Source of the DNA: Mediterraneibacter glycyrrhizinilyticus
Lineage (GTDB): Bacteria; Bacillota; Clostridia; Lachnospirales; Lachnospiraceae
Reading direction: 5' to 3'
Assembly: GCF_015560805.1 (NCBI RefSeq)
Contig: NZ_JADMSO010000007.1
Location: 109,944 to 173,943, forward strand
Length of the DNA: 64,000 bases
Shown here: in pieces, positions 18,354 to 25,499 of the stretch
How the letters are laid out: each line of letters begins with the position of its first letter
Numbering within the stretch: position 1 is the stretch's first letter
The notes under the pieces: model-generated
What the model was told of the DNA's origin: nothing
Seen by the model: the letters and a program-made list of their open reading frames with translations, nothing else
Databases searched by the model: none
Program-made: the position numbers and the translations under genes

Positions 18354-18899
18354 TTACTTCAGCAATTCTCTGATGCAGATCACGAAGCCATCATAGATGC
18401 CGGAAGCAATCGAATCGTCGAAAGAAAACTGCGTGGAGTCTTCCGTATCTTCAAAGGAGTATACCTGTACCGTTTCCGTCATAGGATTTACAATCCAGTA
18501 TTCACGGACACCGGCTGTCCGGTATTTAAACAGCTTTGTCAGATAGTCCATGCGCTGGCTGCTTGGAGACACGATCTCGATCACCCAGTCCGGAGCACCG
18601 GCATATCCCTTGTCTGTGAGCTTCTCAGGTGAGCAGATAACGCTGATGTCGGGTTCTACATAGTTTTTATCATCTTCATTTAAAAATACGGCAAATGGAG
18701 CAGGATAGACTTTGCAGCTTCCACCTTTTTCACGAATGTAATTCCGCAGTGTGGCAGAAAGTTCTAATACCAGTTCCTGATGAAGTGGAGACGGCGGCGC
18801 CATATCATAGATTTTTCCGTCGATCAGCTCTGCACGCTGACCATCTGGAAGTGCGTATATATCGTCGATGGTATATAAGTGTTCTTTTGGTAATGGCAT
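18354..18899 (-). CDS. Uma2 family endonuclease (restriction-endonuclease-like fold)
   Basis: A 181-residue Uma2/DUF820-family protein. It has the typical start (YTIDDIYALPDGQRAELIDG), the PSPLHQELVLEL segment, and the PD-(D/E)xK-like core: NYVEPDISVI, PDWVIEIVSPSSQRMDY and EYWIVNP. The family is abundant in bacteria and cyanobacteria and is predicted to be a nuclease; its natural role is unclear. The start at 18899 has AAAGGACG about 9 bases upstream. A near-perfect 22-bp palindrome sits about 37-58 bases upstream over the likely -10 region. Confidence 0.87.
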   Translation of the reverse strand: MPLPKEHLYTIDDIYALPDGQRAELIDGKIYDMAPPSPLHQELVLELSATLRNYIREKGGSCKVYPAPFAVFLNEDDKNYVEPDISVICSPEKLTDKGYAGAPDWVIEIVSPSSQRMDYLTKLFKYRTAGVREYWIVNPMTETVQVYSFEDTEDSTQFSFDDSIASGIYDGFVICIRELLK

Positions 18900-18935
18900 G
18901 TGGTCACGTCCTTTCTTTTGATATTTTGTATTGAA

Positions 18936-18957
18936 TATAATCCCGATCGGGGTTATA
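18936..18957. promoter_or_regulatory. 22-bp near-perfect palindrome, candidate operator
   Basis: TATAATCCCGATCGGGGTTA followed by TA matches its own reverse complement at 20 of 22 positions around the centre CGATCG. Read leftward, it overlaps a likely -10 (TATATT) of the Uma2 gene; it also lies upstream of the rightward gene at 19056. Confidence 0.5.
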
Positions 18958-19004
18958 CCAGTTGTAAAATAACCATAGAATTTACAAAATGTATGTTCGA
19001 ATTA

Positions 19005-19032
19005 TTGAAAAAATATAAAATACCTATATAAT
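19005..19032 (+). promoter_or_regulatory. Promoter of the membrane-protein gene
   Basis: TTGAAA (19005-19010), a 16-base spacer and a perfect TATAAT (19027-19032), about 24 bases before the start codon at 19056. Confidence 0.6.
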
Positions 19033-19055
19033 AAAAACACAAGGCGGTGTATGTT

Positions 19056-19469
19056 ATGAAAAAACTAATAAGCAAAATAAAATATCATTCAGCTATAATT
19101 TTTCCAATACTTTCCTTTATATTATTGTCAGTGATAGATAACAAGTATGGGTTACTTTCGAAAGTATCAGAAAAGAAAATGGATACATTAATTGGTGTTA
19201 TAGTATCTATAGTAGGAATATTCTTAACAGTACTTACGATTTATCTATCATTTCCTAAAACCGATATTGTAAAACAGAGAATGAAAAAAACAGGGCATGA
19301 TCATATTTTGTTAAGCAATATCTGCGCAGGAATCATACTTTTAAGTGTTGCTTTGTTGATTTGGTTGTTTACAAATTGTTATTCTATTGTTATTTGCCTG
19401 TTTTGCGCAGGCTTAGTGAATATGCTTATTACCGGTTACTATATTTTAGTGCTTAGCAATTTTTCCTAA
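19056..19469 (+). CDS. Small multi-pass membrane protein of unknown function
   Basis: A 137-residue protein with four predicted hydrophobic segments (about 12-28, 43-63, 85-106 and 109-131) and basic connecting loops. No family is recognised. The ATG at 19056 is chosen because AAGGCGG ends 8 bases before it; an in-frame GTG lies at 19047 inside that site. It has its own promoter. Its last 24 bases overlap the convergent frameshifted gene. Codon use is AT-rich compared with the structural genes. Its place in the lysogeny region suggests a gene active in the lysogen, such as exclusion of other phages, but that is inference. Confidence 0.65.
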   Translation: MKKLISKIKYHSAIIFPILSFILLSVIDNKYGLLSKVSEKKMDTLIGVIVSIVGIFLTVLTIYLSFPKTDIVKQRMKKTGHDHILLSNICAGIILLSVALLIWLFTNCYSIVICLFCAGLVNMLITGYYILVLSNFS

Positions 19470-20325
19470 ATGATAGCCTAAAAATTTTTCTAACTCTTTT
19501 TTAATACATTCTATATTCGTAACAGTATCATCGGTTAATTCCAGTGGTACTGTTTTTGTGTACACAGATTCAATAAAATTTAGAGTTTCATCAACTCCTA
19601 ATTCGTTTTTTCCATATAATTTTAATAATGGAATATCTTCCTGCCTGGAATTATTTTTTATTGCTATAATTCTCTCTATCAGATTGGGATTATGTTTTTC
19701 TTCTAACTTGATTTTTATTTTAAATTTTTTTGCTTGAAAATCAGAACCAAGGGATTCTTTTAAAGTCGGAATGTCATCCATGCAGTTCGGCTTAGCAAAT
19801 TCCATTTCGATCCAAGATGGATTTAGTATAGAACTAGCTTCTTGTCTGATATCTTCTATCATTTCTGGATAAATGTGTATTTCAGACATATTTCCGGATT
19901 TTTCCACAATGAATTGACATAAGGCCTCATGAATTTTTGAGATTTTCTTGTTTGCAATTACTGCCATTCTGTTATGCACAAAATCTATATAAAAAAAGGT
20001 ATATGCTTCTAGTTGTTCCTCACTCCCGACAGTAGTATATGGAATGGCTTCTTTGGTTTGCTTATTTCTTTTTTGCATAAAGTTTGTGGCTTTTATTGTT
20101 TCGTCTGTAGAGCAAGTACCAAACATTTTTTTATCATCATATTCTTTTATATCAAAAAACAATTTCTTTTTTTTCAAATTCAATGTCATAAAAATTTATT
20201 TCCGGAAAAGCAGATTTAAAAATTGAGTAAGTTGCATTCGCAAAATTCTTATGTGTTGTTCCATTTGCAGTAAGGCAAGGGGCAGGTTCTAAAACATAAA
20301 ATTTTATTATCTTATGTACAGCCAT
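19446..20325 (-). pseudogene. Frameshifted hypothetical gene, accessory cassette
   Basis: Two overlapping reading frames appear to be one gene. Frame A starts at ATG 20325 (AGGAGAT about 9 bases upstream; MAVHKIIKFYVLEPAP) and stops at 20152 just after the T6 run (DIEFEKKEIVF). Frame B opens at 20189 and continues (FDIKEYDDKKMFGT) to the stop at 19446. Removing one T from the T6 run, or one A from the A8 run just before it, joins them seamlessly into about 292 residues. No domain is recognised; the C-terminal part is rich in Lys/Glu. It could be a real mutation, a sequencing error at a homopolymer, or slippage. It is convergent with the membrane gene. Confidence 0.6.
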
Positions 20326-20485
20326 AAATAACATCTCCTACAAAAACACCAGTTCGATAACAAAGCGTTTTTTTTTAATTATGGAGTTATATTGATTATA
20401 AATGTGCAGAGCTTTCAATTTCCTGCATATCTTTTTCCTCCTCTTCTGTACCTTTTTATACCACGCTATATAAACACCGAAGCGC

Positions 20486-20953
20486 TTATAACTCTTCCAT
20501 GACTGCAAGATTCGGAATGAAGAATACAGTGTAATTATTCACTTTTACAAATTCTCCATATTTTTCTGTATAACAGTCAATTGCTTCTTTCAAGTATTCT
20601 TCTGTTACGTCAAGAAATTCAGCCATTTCATGTATGTCCTGACATCCACGTTTATAGGCATTTACAATTCCAGTCAGCCCGATCAGCTTGTTATATCCCC
20701 AGAGCCTTGCCTGCCGTTCCTGTTTTCGGTTCTTGGGATCGGACATGTCTGTTATATCTCCGACAGTCGTATGATAATGCCCGAGTTCTTCTGCAAGTAC
20801 ACAAGTCTTTTCTGGATTGTTATCGACAGAAGTATTGATTGCGATATTTCCATTGATATATAAGCCCTTAAGATTTTCCTCTCCAAGATAGAAATCATGG
20901 ATCTTAATGTCAGCTTCAAAGGCTTCCTGTTCTAAGTATTCAAGTTTATTCAA
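20486..20953 (-). CDS. ImmA/IrrE family metallopeptidase-like protein
   Basis: A 155-residue protein with the ImmA/IrrE core CVLAEELGHYHTTVGDI, in which the first His of HExxH is Glu, a variant I recall from other Firmicute phages. ImmA proteases cleave the cognate phage repressor after DNA damage. The gene lies next to the repressor on the same strand, 59 bases downstream, as expected. A longer in-frame start exists at 20989, but TTG at 20953 has GGAGG about 8 bases upstream and is preferred. Loss of the first His may weaken metal binding; activity cannot be judged from sequence. Confidence 0.82.
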   Translation of the reverse strand: MNKLEYLEQEAFEADIKIHDFYLGEENLKGLYINGNIAINTSVDNNPEKTCVLAEELGHYHTTVGDITDMSDPKNRKQERQARLWGYNKLIGLTGIVNAYKRGCQDIHEMAEFLDVTEEYLKEAIDCYTEKYGEFVKVNNYTVFFIPNLAVMEEL

Positions 20954-21012
20954 AATAAATCCCTCCACACATTTTTTACATTGTATCAAAACAGATGTGT
21001 CATAAGATGGAC

Positions 21013-21339
21013 TTACTTAGCGTCGTCTTGCTTGATGAATTCTGCAAACTGCCGTATACGGTTCAGTTGTTCTTCCGTATATTCATCGCCGTCGAAGTGG
21101 GCAGCCATAGTAGTTTGGGAGTGAACGTTATCACAAATCGTCCCCTCTACTAATTTTTCAGCATCAAGACCTAATTCCCGAGTTATTTTTAGGACATTTG
21201 TTATGTTTGAATTGGCAACACCTCTTTTTAATATGCTATCAAGAGTAGTCCAAGGCATATCTATTGTATCTGAAAATTTTTTTAGACTTCCATATTTTTC
21301 TATAATGAGCGATTTTAGGCTTAACTCAAGTTCATTCAT
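21013..21339 (-). CDS. XRE-family repressor (CI-like)
   Basis: A 108-residue protein with an N-terminal helix-turn-helix (about 5-65; SLKKFSDTIDMPWTTLDSIL) and a short C-terminal helix (EEQLNRIRQFAEFIKQ). It is the expected lysogeny repressor: its promoter (21376-21404) and the divergent promoter (21457-21484) both carry an operator between -35 and -10. The ATG at 21339 has AGGAGA upstream; the longer open frame to 21456 runs through the operators and is rejected. It likely forms the immunity circuit with the ImmA gene downstream. Confidence 0.85.
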   Translation of the reverse strand: MNELELSLKSLIIEKYGSLKKFSDTIDMPWTTLDSILKRGVANSNITNVLKITRELGLDAEKLVEGTICDNVHSQTTMAAHFDGDEYTEEQLNRIRQFAEFIKQDDAK

Positions 21340-21375
21340 GAAAGCGTCTTCTCCTTTCTTATTTTCTATGGCTTG

Positions 21376-21404
21376 ATAATAACACTTAAATCTCGAAAAA
21401 TCAA
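21376..21404 (-). promoter_or_regulatory. Repressor promoter with embedded operator
   Basis: On the minus strand: TTGATT (21404-21399), 17-base spacer and TATTAT (21381-21376). The operator CTCGA-type site at 21392 lies inside the spacer, so the repressor can control its own gene. Confidence 0.65.
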
Positions 21405-21509
21405 TACAAAATCCATGAAATAGAAAATAAATTCTCGAAAAAATGAGAAAAAACAATTGACAATCACGAAAAATCGTGTATCATAGAATTGTAATCACGA
21501 AAAATCGAG
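21391..21509. promoter_or_regulatory. Four phased operator sites of the lysogeny switch
   Basis: Sites with the half-site C(T/A)CGA begin at 21392, 21434, 21465 and 21496. The third is a perfect palindrome CACGA-AAAA-TCGTG (21465-21478); the fourth is CACGAAAAATCGAG. Spacings of 42, 31 and 31 bases equal about four, three and three helix turns, placing all sites on one face. Such phasing supports cooperative binding of repressor or Cro. Confidence 0.72.
21457..21484 (+). promoter_or_regulatory. Early rightward promoter with embedded operator
   Basis: TTGACA (21457-21462), 16-base spacer and TATCAT (21479-21484). The perfect operator palindrome (21465-21478) fills the spacer, so bound repressor should block the early lytic genes. 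Confidence 0.75.
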
Positions 21510-21519
21510 AAAAGAGGTG

Positions 21520-21744
21520 ATGAAGTTGTTTCCAAATTTAGAAGCAGAAATGGCAAGGTCAAAAATTACACAGGCAAAATTGGCTGAGATTCTAGGTATT
21601 ACTCCAACAACCTTGTCATTCAAATTAAATGGAAAGGGTACGTTGTCTTTGAAAGAATGCGTAGCAATTAAAAAGAGTGTTTTTCCAGACAAGACACTGG
21701 ACTACCTATTCCAGACAGAATCAGAAGAGGGGAGGTGTGAGTGA
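21520..21744 (+). CDS. Cro-like XRE-family regulator
   Basis: A protein of about 72-74 residues with one helix-turn-helix (ITQAKLAEILGITPTTLSFK). It is the first gene of the early rightward transcript and divergent from the repressor, the classic place for Cro. The start is uncertain: ATG at 21520 overlaps AGAGGTGAT, while the in-frame TTG at 21526 lies 6 bases after GAGGTG and may be the real one. Confidence 0.75.
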   Translation: MKLFPNLEAEMARSKITQAKLAEILGITPTTLSFKLNGKGTLSLKECVAIKKSVFPDKTLDYLFQTESEEGRCE

Positions 21745-21745
21745 G

Positions 21746-21934
21746 TTGTGCGATGTCTTTGTATATGAAAGAAAATACATCAATCAAGAAAACGGTCGAG
21801 TGATAGTGAGTTTTGAACTATCTTCCCACGATTGGTTGAAAGTTGAAAATTCAGATGCGTGGAAGGAAGTTGTTCGGATGTTACAGGAAATTCAAAGTAA
21901 ACATAACCAGAAGTCCCACCCAATTCAGGTATAG
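21746..21934 (+). CDS. Small hypothetical phage protein
   Basis: A peptide of about 62 residues, charged and without recognised domain (FVYERKYINQENGRVIVSFE). TTG at 21746 has GGAGG 10 bases upstream; GTG at 21737 is too close to that site. Its last 155 bases overlap the convergent gene at 21780-22307. Because both frames look protein-like, one may be an artefact; this one is the less certain. Confidence 0.45.
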   Translation: MCDVFVYERKYINQENGRVIVSFELSSHDWLKVENSDAWKEVVRMLQEIQSKHNQKSHPIQV

Positions 21935-22307
21935 AGATAGGAAAAGTCATAGATCTATATTCTCGGCGTGAGATTATTTGATTTCTGTTTCGTACAGTTT
22001 CTTCAAAAGTCACGATAGGAATTTTTTCGCAGGAATAAAGAACGTTTCCTATTTCGACATAAATTCCAGTGATTGAAATAGGAAGACGAGATTTGTTTTC
22101 GAACATTGTGTAAATAAGCAAGGAATGATTATCTTCAGAAAAACGATGACCTACAATATGCATCTTCAAGTTCTTTCTATTTTTAAGAAGTACAAAGAAC
22201 CAAGAAGAAAGAGTTCCAAAACTTCCCAAAATAGCGAGCACAAGTGTTATATTTTCGCGTGTTATGAAATTGTGGATTGTTTCAATAATTTCTGATGGTA
22301 TTTGCAT
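21780..22307 (-). CDS. Membrane-anchored protein of unknown function
   Basis: A 175-residue protein with one N-terminal membrane helix (about 20-42; TLVLAILGSFGTLSSWFFVLL), a basic stop-transfer segment (KNRKNLK), then a beta-rich soluble domain (ISITGIYVEIGNVLYSC; SGYVYFEFPVTSE). No family is recognised. GAAAGG lies about 8 bases before the ATG. It is transcribed leftward into the early region, so it may be expressed in the lysogen; a superinfection-exclusion or signalling role is possible but not shown. Confidence 0.6.
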   Translation of the reverse strand: MQIPSEIIETIHNFITRENITLVLAILGSFGTLSSWFFVLLKNRKNLKMHIVGHRFSEDNHSLLIYTMFENKSRLPISITGIYVEIGNVLYSCEKIPIVTFEETVRNRNQIISRREYRSMTFPISIPELGGTSGYVYFEFPVTSEQLPSTHLNFQLSTNRGKIVQNSLSLDRFLD

Positions 22308-22376
22308 AATGAGAACCTTTCGTATTTTTTTAGGATTTTATCACGATATGGAAGATATTTCAATTATGATGTTATG

Positions 22377-22406
22377 ACGGTTTAGGTGTCCAATAAAAAG
22401 GACAGG
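22377..22406 (+). repeat. 30-bp direct repeat, copy 1, with internal inverted repeat
   Basis: This copy matches the one at 22848-22877 at 29 of 30 bases. It contains TGTCC (22387-22391) and GGACA (22400-22404), an inverted repeat with an 8-base AT-rich centre, and ends just before the ribosome site of the gene at 22426. It could be an operator or an mRNA hairpin. Confidence 0.8.
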
Positions 22407-22425
22407 GGAAAGGAGAGTGATTAAA

Positions 22426-22596
22426 TTGGTTTTAAAAGAAATATTACATGAACTTCGGGAGATACGAAAAGAACTCCAAGCTATTCGGAGTAGCATGGAG
22501 TTCAATCCACAAATTGTACTTGATGAAAGAACTATTTCTCAAGTTGTTCAGCAATCCATTGATGATACTTCTCAAGAAGACGGCGACACATTCTGA
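22426..22596 (+). CDS. Small coiled-coil hypothetical protein
   Basis: A 56-residue peptide starting at TTG, with AAGGAGAG about 8 bases upstream. Residues 3-24 (KEILHELREIRKELQAIRSS) form a strong amphipathic helix; the tail is acidic. It follows repeat copy 1. Its 3' end overlaps the convergent gene at 22532-22762 by 65 bases. Function unknown. Confidence 0.55.
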   Translation: MVLKEILHELREIRKELQAIRSSMEFNPQIVLDERTISQVVQQSIDDTSQEDGDTF

Positions 22597-22762
22597 AACT
22601 AGATCCTGCGATTAATGCACCTAGTTTATTAAATGCCTCGGGATCTCCAAGAGTAGTTTTAACGACGTAGTTATTTTCTTCATCATCATTGTTCCCGGTG
22701 ATATAATCCAAATCTTCTTCGGTTAATGATGATAAAAATTCGTCGAAAGACTTTAATTTCAT
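22532..22762 (-). CDS. Small hypothetical protein
   Basis: A 76-residue soluble protein (MKLKSFDEFLSSLTEEDLD start; acidic NNDDEENN middle; helical C-terminus). AAGGAGAAG lies 7-8 bases before ATG 22762; a longer frame to 22792 is less likely. It sits between the two copies of the 30-bp repeat, on the opposite strand to the early genes. Confidence 0.6.
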   Translation of the reverse strand: MKLKSFDEFLSSLTEEDLDYITGNNDDEENNYVVKTTLGDPEAFNKLGALIAGSSFRMCRRLLEKYHQWIAEQLEK

Positions 22763-22847
22763 AGGTACTTCTCCTTTCATAATACTCGGCATGGCAGTGC
22801 CTGTATTTAAAGTATAGGAGAGACGGAAAAGAATAGCAAGTAGTATA

Positions 22848-22877
22848 ACGGTTTAGGTGTCCGATAAAAAGGACAGG
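22848..22877 (+). repeat. 30-bp direct repeat, copy 2, with internal inverted repeat
   Basis: Second copy of the element at 22377-22406, with TGTCC (22858-22862) and GGACA (22871-22875). A -10-like GTATAA is just upstream, and the ribosome site of the HTH gene at 22904 is just downstream. Two genes with the same 5' element suggests joint control. Confidence 0.8.
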
Positions 22878-22903
22878 AATTCAGAGAAAGGAGAGTGATG
22901 GAG

Positions 22904-23419
22904 ATGCGCTTTTATGAATCACAAAGTTTAGAACGAATAGGATTCGATTTTTATTGCGATATTGCAAGAAATATAGTGAAAGCAAGAGAAAGTAAAGGAA
23001 TAACGCAAGAAGAGCTTGCTAAGAAATGCAAATTAAAATATTCCAGGATTTCTAGCACTGAGCTGGTAAAAACAAGAGTGAAATATGATGAACTAAATAA
23101 TATTGCAAACATCTTAAATGTGTCAGTTGATTGGTTAATTGATGCAGAAATAGATTCTCAAATTGGAGATTGCTTATATCTTGTTTGGATAGAGGATCAT
23201 TCCGAAATGAAGTTTTATCAAAAGGCAACAAGCAAAAGAATGGCATATCTCTTGTTCGAAAAGAGATTAAATGAACTTGGATTTTCTTTGACATCTTTTG
23301 TAAATCCGAGAGTTAGGGTGCTTGTTAAATTAGTTGGAGTGCCAGTCGGAAAAAACGAGTTTAAAAAATGTTTTCCGAAGTTAGATAAGAGAGTGGATGA
23401 ATTACCGCCAGAAAAATAA
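22904..23419 (+). CDS. HTH (XRE) domain protein with C-terminal extension
   Basis: A 171-residue protein. An XRE helix-turn-helix occupies about residues 20-75 (KARESKGITQEELAKKCKLK; NILNVSVDWLI), followed by a domain of about 90 residues with no recognised family (MKFYQKATSKRMAYLLFEKR). It may be a second repressor, possibly acting on the TGTCC/GGACA inverted repeats, one of which lies in its own leader. ATG at 22898 and 22904 are both possible; AAAGGAG ends 11 bases before the latter. Confidence 0.72.
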   Translation: MRFYESQSLERIGFDFYCDIARNIVKARESKGITQEELAKKCKLKYSRISSTELVKTRVKYDELNNIANILNVSVDWLIDAEIDSQIGDCLYLVWIEDHSEMKFYQKATSKRMAYLLFEKRLNELGFSLTSFVNPRVRVLVKLVGVPVGKNEFKKCFPKLDKRVDELPPEK

Positions 23420-23485
23420 AGGGATTCCATAGGACAACGCAACAAGTACAAACCGTGCTTCATAAGCTTTAGAGAGGTGATGAAT

Positions 23486-23596
23486 ATGAAGCCAGATATT
23501 AAGAAAATTATACAGGTGCTCATTTCGCTTATCGAGGAGCAGGAAGATGTTGAAATTGAGTATACGGTTGAAGAGAAAGAAAAAGAGACCGCCTGA
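23486..23596 (+). CDS. Tiny acidic phage peptide
   Basis: A 36-residue peptide (MKPDIKKIIQVLISLIEEQE start, Glu-rich tail). AGAGGTG lies about 7 bases before ATG. A hairpin ACCGCC/GGCGGT covers its stop codon. Function unknown. Confidence 0.5.
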   Translation: MKPDIKKIIQVLISLIEEQEDVEIEYTVEEKEKETA

Positions 23597-23620
23597 TGGC
23601 GGTAGAAAAGGAGGACAAGC

Positions 23621-23794
23621 ATGGAAGAATTAAAACTAATCAGTACAGAGCGGACATCGCTTGTGAGGGCGGAACCGGTCCGGGAGCAGAAGCGCCGGAG
23701 AGAACCGCGGACAAGCCTGTTGGAGATCGTGACGTGGTGTCTGATCGGCGCCGGGATCGGGGCGTGGGTGATGCTGCTCTTGTGTCTGGCATAA
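23621..23794 (+). CDS. Small single-pass membrane protein
   Basis: A 57-residue peptide with a basic N-terminal half (REQKRRREPRTSLLE) and a C-terminal membrane helix (IVTWCLIGAGIGAWVMLLLC). AAAGGAGG lies 6 bases before ATG 23621, a strong site. A longer open frame (23596-23877) in another phase has no such site and is not accepted. Confidence 0.65.
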   Translation: MEELKLISTERTSLVRAEPVREQKRRREPRTSLLEIVTWCLIGAGIGAWVMLLLCLA

Positions 23795-23880
23795 GAAAAG
23801 CGCTTACATATGCCCGGCAAGGCGTAAGCGCATTCGAAATGAATCAAGTAAAGTATAACAAATTTCGGAGGGATTGAAAA

Positions 23881-24063
23881 GTGGGAGAAAACAAAATTGA
23901 ACTCGAAAAGTACGAGTTTATAGATTTTATCAAAAAGGAAGCGCGGAGGGAAGCTGCTGCGGATTATCTGAAGCAGTTTGATCCGGATGATGATGTGAAT
24001 GTAGGCGCAGTGATGGCGATTCTTGGTGTGAACAAGACAAAGCAGCCATTTCCGGGTGAATAG
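23881..24063 (+). CDS. Small hypothetical phage protein
   Basis: A 60-residue soluble protein (ELEKYEFIDFIKKEARREAA). GTG start with GGAGGG about 8 bases upstream. It is the first of a run of closely packed early genes leading into recombination genes. Confidence 0.6.
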   Translation: MGENKIELEKYEFIDFIKKEARREAAADYLKQFDPDDDVNVGAVMAILGVNKTKQPFPGE

Positions 24064-24064
24064 C

Positions 24065-24238
24065 ATGGAACACATTCCGGGATATGATGAATGGAAGACG
24101 AGTGCGCCGGAGGAACAGGAGCCTGTTGCATATTGTAACCAGTGTGGTGATCCACTTTATGAGGGGGATGCTCTATACACTGTGGACGGCGGCATTTGTG
24201 AGAAGTGTTTAAGTGATGGATACAGGAGGGTGTTATGA
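24065..24238 (+). CDS. Small zinc-ribbon-like protein
   Basis: A 57-residue protein with two CxxC pairs (YCNQCGDPLYEGD; GGICEKCLSDGY), probably binding one zinc ion. ATG 24065 follows the previous stop directly; its own stop overlaps the next gene's ATG. Confidence 0.65.
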   Translation: MEHIPGYDEWKTSAPEEQEPVAYCNQCGDPLYEGDALYTVDGGICEKCLSDGYRRVL

Positions 24239-24924
24239 AGAAATTCAGATTGTTGCGTGCAGACGAGATCGATTGCCGGGTTGCAATGGTTAAGAACAGC
24301 GGATTGTCACTTCTGCTGTATAAGGATGCAAGATGTGACATGAACATATTGGACGAAGAGGTCGGACAGGAAAATTGGCAAAGAAGCCATTCCAGAGACA
24401 ATGCGAACTGTACTGTGAGTATCTGGGATGATTCGAAGAAGCAGTGGATCAGTAAAGAAGATACTGGAACAGAGAGCAACACGGAGAAAGAAAAGGGGCT
24501 TGCATCGGACAGCTTCAAGAGAGCTTGTTTCAACTGGGGGATCGGACGGGAACTGTATACAGCACCATTCATTTGGATTCCCTCAACGAAGTGCGATATC
24601 ACATCAAAAGGGACAGGGTACACATGTTACGAAAAGTTCTATGTGAGTCATATCGGATATGACGAAAACAGAGTGATCAATGCACTTCAGATACGGAATG
24701 AAAAGACGAACAATGTTGTATACGAATACGGAACGATCATTAAGACGTTAGAGCCGGAGAAAGCAAGCAAGGCACAGATCGGAACAATCGAAAGTATATG
24801 TAAAGCGCATAAGATCGATCCGGATATGCTGTACAGTTCGAATGATTTATCGAAAGCAACATTAACAGCGGAACAGGCAGGATTGCTCTTGCATTCACTG
24901 AAAAAGAAGTTTGGTGATGAGTGA
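24235..24924 (+). CDS. Rad52-like single-strand annealing protein (phage recombinase)
   Basis: A 229-residue protein whose core (TEKEKGLASDSFKRACFNWG, then IGRELYTAPFIWIP) matches the Rad52/Rad22-type phage recombination proteins seen in Firmicute phages. These anneal single strands during phage replication. The C-terminal 60 residues (SKAQIGTIESICKAHKID) look like a separate helical domain, as in other phage annealing proteins. It overlaps the zinc-ribbon gene by 4 bases and is followed by a NinB-like gene, which supports the recombination role. The family call is from memory of the motif. Confidence 0.6.
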   Translation: MKKFRLLRADEIDCRVAMVKNSGLSLLLYKDARCDMNILDEEVGQENWQRSHSRDNANCTVSIWDDSKKQWISKEDTGTESNTEKEKGLASDSFKRACFNWGIGRELYTAPFIWIPSTKCDITSKGTGYTCYEKFYVSHIGYDENRVINALQIRNEKTNNVVYEYGTIIKTLEPEKASKAQIGTIESICKAHKIDPDMLYSSNDLSKATLTAEQAGLLLHSLKKKFGDE

Positions 24925-25499
24925 TGAAACTCACTGGAAAATTGAAAGAGCCGGTCATCGATTATGCGACAGGGCGTCTGATCGTGCAATTTGAGCCGTA
25001 TGAGGACTTCAGGCAGGCATATGAAGAATTGAAAGGCTGTGAGAAGTTAAGCTTTGAAATCAAGAGATTCCGGCGTAGGAGAAGCCTGGATGCAAATGCG
25101 TACTACTGGGTGCTTTGTACAAAGCTGGCAGGTGTTCTCCATACCTCCAATGAAGAGGTACATAATGAAATGCTCTGCAGTTATGGACAACCGGAAATTT
25201 TCGAGGGAAAGGCGGCATACATTACCATCCCAGATACGGAAAATGCGGAAAACAAAGTAAAGCATGCGATGGATTATCATCTGAAACCGACGTCACAGGT
25301 ACGGGAGGGGCTGGATGGGGTCATGTATCGTACTTACCGCTTGATGCGCGGTTCTCATACCTATAACACAATGGAAATGGCAAGGCTGATCGATGGTCTG
25401 GTGCAGAGTTGCAGAGATGCCGGGATTCCGGATGCAGAGATCGCATCGCCGGAGGAAAAGCGGCTTTTGAAAGAAAGGTATGGTGTGGATCTTGGCTAA
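24924..25499 (+). CDS. NinB-like recombination protein
   Basis: A 191-residue protein with the features of NinB-type phage recombination proteins: RRRRSLDANAYYWVLCTKLA, a YG-containing middle, and SHTYNTMEMARLIDGLV near the C-terminus. Lambda NinB (Orf) helps load recombinases onto SSB-coated DNA. It overlaps the annealing-protein stop by one base. About 190 residues is somewhat longer than lambda NinB. Confidence 0.65.
   Translation: MKLTGKLKEPVIDYATGRLIVQFEPYEDFRQAYEELKGCEKLSFEIKRFRRRRSLDANAYYWVLCTKLAGVLHTSNEEVHNEMLCSYGQPEIFEGKAAYITIPDTENAENKVKHAMDYHLKPTSQVREGLDGVMYRTYRLMRGSHTYNTMEMARLIDGLVQSCRDAGIPDAEIASPEEKRLLKERYGVDLG

Noticed and set aside
23596..23877. 93-codon open frame on the plus strand
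   Set aside because: It overlaps, in another phase, a small gene (23621-23794) with a strong ribosome site and a membrane helix; this frame has neither.
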